NCBI GenBank assembly: GCA_014238425.1
Contig: JABABD010000029.1
Coordinates: 248,001-312,000, forward strand
Reading direction: 5' to 3'
DNA from: Flavobacteriaceae bacterium
GTDB taxonomy: Bacteria > Bacteroidota > Bacteroidia > Flavobacteriales > Flavobacteriaceae
DNA: 64,000 nucleotides
Both the position numbers and the translations under genes were made by a program. How positions within the stretch are numbered: position 1 is the first letter of the stretch; each line of letters begins with the position of its first letter. Positions 62,381-64,000 of the stretch are shown here, one piece after another. The notes beneath the pieces are model-generated. The model saw only the letters and a program-made list of their open reading frames with translations. It did no database searches and had not been told where the DNA came from.

Positions 62381-62986
62381 TTATGATTGGTTATTTATTA
62401 TAAATTGATTCAAAATTTTAAAGCCTTTATCTGTAACAATGGCTCTTAAGTGATATTCTAAATAGCTTTCCATCAAGTATTCCATATTATACTTATTATG
62501 AGGAAAAATAGATTCATCCTTGATGCCCGTCATGCCATTAAAATACATACGTGAAATAAAGTCGACATTGATGTTAGACCTGAATAAAGATGTATCAATA
62601 CCTTTTTGAAGACTATCTTTTACGGAGTCATGCATTTTTTCAAACTGCTTCATACGAAGCACTTCAAAAATTTGTGGGTAGTATTTTTTTAACTGATATT
62701 GAGGCGACGTTTTTTCATTTTTTAAATGATTCATTACGAACATTTTTACATCATACAATTCCTCAATAGGATTGTTAGACGTATCACATATATGATCCAT
62801 TCCTGCGCAAATGGTATCGAATAAATAAAACGTAACAGCCTCGACAAGTTTCGTTTTGTTTTCGAAATGTACGTAAATGGTTTTTTTAGATATACCCATT
62901 TCATTGGCTATATCGTCCATAGTAACACTCTTAAACCCCAGAGTTAGAAATAGTTCGGATGACTTTAAAATGATTTTATCTCTCAT
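62381..62986 (-). CDS. TetR/AcrR family transcriptional regulator
   Basis: The 201-aa protein starts at ATG 62986 (MRDKIILKSSELFLTLGFKS) with a TetR helix-turn-helix: VTMDDIANEMGISKKTIYVHFENKTKLVE is the recognition region (residues about 22-50). The variable C-terminal part should bind an inducer. As first gene of the efflux operon it probably represses its own transcription and that of the pump genes. The upstream in-frame extension to 63025 is not typical for the family. Confidence 0.94.
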   Translation of the reverse strand: MRDKIILKSSELFLTLGFKSVTMDDIANEMGISKKTIYVHFENKTKLVEAVTFYLFDTICAGMDHICDTSNNPIEELYDVKMFVMNHLKNEKTSPQYQLKKYYPQIFEVLRMKQFEKMHDSVKDSLQKGIDTSLFRSNINVDFISRMYFNGMTGIKDESIFPHNKYNMEYLMESYLEYHLRAIVTDKGFKILNQFIINNQS

Positions 62987-63098
62987 ATGCGGGTGCAAAA
63001 ATACAACAGGAAACTTTAAAAACAAAAAAAGTTTCCAAAGTTTTAATGTTTTTTTAACATTATTTTAAACTCCCGCGATTCAGGTCTGCGGTTTTAAT

Positions 63099-63106
63099 TA
63101 TTTTTG
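63099..63106 (+). promoter_or_regulatory. -7 promoter element just before the polyprenyl synthetase start codon
   Basis: TATTTTTG is an exact TAnnTTTG match and ends 4 bp before the ATG at 63111, so the transcript could be leaderless. No clear -33 TTTG is present at the usual distance. Confidence 0.35.
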
Positions 63107-63110
63107 TGCC

Positions 63111-64000
63111 ATGCATGAAGTAATATTCTACCAAGAGGCGTTTGTGTCGTACCTCAAACAATTCACTAAGAAAAAAGAACCATCAACGCTGTACGATCCG
63201 ATTAATTATATACTCGACTTAGGCGGTAAACGCTTAAGACCTATCTTGACGCTCATGGCGGCTGAAATATTTGATGTAGATTATCAGAAGGCCTTAGGTG
63301 CAGCCTTGAGCATAGAAGTGTTTCATAACTTCTCATTGGTACATGATGATATAATGGATGAGGCACCGTTGAGAAGGGGCGAAAAAACAGTACATGAAAA
63401 ATGGAGTATCAATACTGGTATTCTCTCTGGCGATGCGATGTTGATTTTGGCCTACCAATTATTCGAAAATTATGACACACATATTTTCCAGTCTTTGGCC
63501 AAGCTTTTTAGTAAAACGGCATTAGAGGTTTGTGAAGGGCAGCAATACGATGTTGATTTTGAAACACGAAATGATGTCACCATTCCCGAATACCTAAAAA
63601 TGATTGAATACAAAACGGCAGTTTTGGTTGGTGCTGCTATGCAAATGGGAGCTATCGTTGCAGAAGCTTCTGAGTCTTGTCTGAAAAACATTTATGAATT
63701 TGGAAAAAACCTTGGTATTGCTTTTCAATTGCAGGATGATTATCTTGATGCTTTTGGAGATCCTAGAACATTTGGTAAGCAAGTTGGAGGAGATATTATA
63801 GAGAACAAGAAGACATATTTATATATAAAAACGCTTGAATTCTCTAATGATTTAGATAAGGAATCACTTGTCAAATTGTTTTCTTCTCATCCAAACAATC
63901 CTTCTAATAAAATAGAAAATGTGAAACAAATGTTTGTTTCGAGTGGCTCAGCCGAGGCAACTAAAAAAGCTATTGAAACTTATACTAATAAGGCTTTTTC
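63111..64000 (+). CDS. Polyprenyl synthetase (trans-isoprenyl diphosphate synthase), 3' end outside window
   Basis: The reading frame is open from ATG 63111 to the window edge (296 codons). The family adds isopentenyl diphosphate units in trans configuration. The first aspartate-rich motif is in SLVHDDIMDEAPLRRG and the second in AFQLQDDYLDAFGD; GGKRLRPILTLMAAEIF is the substrate-binding N-terminal signature. Product length cannot be read safely. Most likely it is a geranylgeranyl/farnesyl or longer-chain synthase for quinone or carotenoid. With dxs it is part of general isoprenoid supply. It is divergent from the TetR gene, 124 bp away. Confidence 0.93.
   Translation, partial: MHEVIFYQEAFVSYLKQFTKKKEPSTLYDPINYILDLGGKRLRPILTLMAAEIFDVDYQKALGAALSIEVFHNFSLVHDDIMDEAPLRRGEKTVHEKWSINTGILSGDAMLILAYQLFENYDTHIFQSLAKLFSKTALEVCEGQQYDVDFETRNDVTIPEYLKMIEYKTAVLVGAAMQMGAIVAEASESCLKNIYEFGKNLGIAFQLQDDYLDAFGDPRTFGKQVGGDIIENKKTYLYIKTLEFSNDLDKESLVKLFSSHPNNPSNKIENVKQMFVSSGSAEATKKAIETYTNKAF

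Overview
The window is chromosomal DNA of a marine-type flavobacterium (Bacteroidota, family Flavobacteriaceae). The evidence is AT-rich DNA, two large secreted proteins with type IX secretion (T9SS) sorting tails, a SusC/SusD pair, an SDR-type L-threonine dehydrogenase, flavobacterial family proteins (DUF6265, DUF6503, DUF3109) and several promoters of the Bacteroidota type (TTTG, about 20 nt, TAnnTTTG). I found no rRNA, tRNA, CRISPR array, insertion sequence or prophage.

The stand-out region is 1-5452. Six genes lie head to tail on the minus strand behind a terminator that separates them from ssb: a 76-aa small peptide, a PatA/PatG-type subtilisin protease, a divergent cis-prenyltransferase (UppS family), a 619-aa protein whose C-terminal 250 residues match the C-terminal domain of cyanobactin protease PatG, a 98-aa Cys- and Tyr-rich peptide, and the start of an SpvB/Tc-toxin-like lipoprotein that runs off the window. 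This looks like a cyanobactin-related peptide-modification locus outside cyanobacteria. It has no YcaO cyclodehydratase, but it has its own prenyl-diphosphate synthase.

Region 5651-26491 is mostly housekeeping: ssb; a small-gene operon (DinB, DUF6265, GNAT, zinc-ribbon); a GIDE-domain membrane protein; a CBS protein; M28 and M13 peptidases; a 1436-aa T9SS beta-propeller protein with a companion lipoprotein; L-threonine dehydrogenase; HupE/UreJ; dCMP deaminase; a CtpA-type protease; and a MarC operon. Region 26499-30048 holds a LytTR response regulator and LytS-like kinase. Upstream of them is an 824-bp gene-free region with four regularly spaced 13-bp motifs and two plus-strand terminators that end no visible gene.

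Region 30049-51822 holds class Ia ribonucleotide reductase (nrdB, nrdA), an OmpA lipoprotein, a chromate transporter, a porin/phosphate transporter operon, dGTPase, a second T9SS beta-propeller protein, dxs, tadA, a cold-shock protein, a ClC-family protein and aspS. Region 51973-64000 holds a SusC/SusD pair, a TetR-TolC-HlyD-RND efflux operon and the first 890 bp of a polyprenyl synthetase gene. Convergent genes are often separated by palindromic bidirectional terminators.
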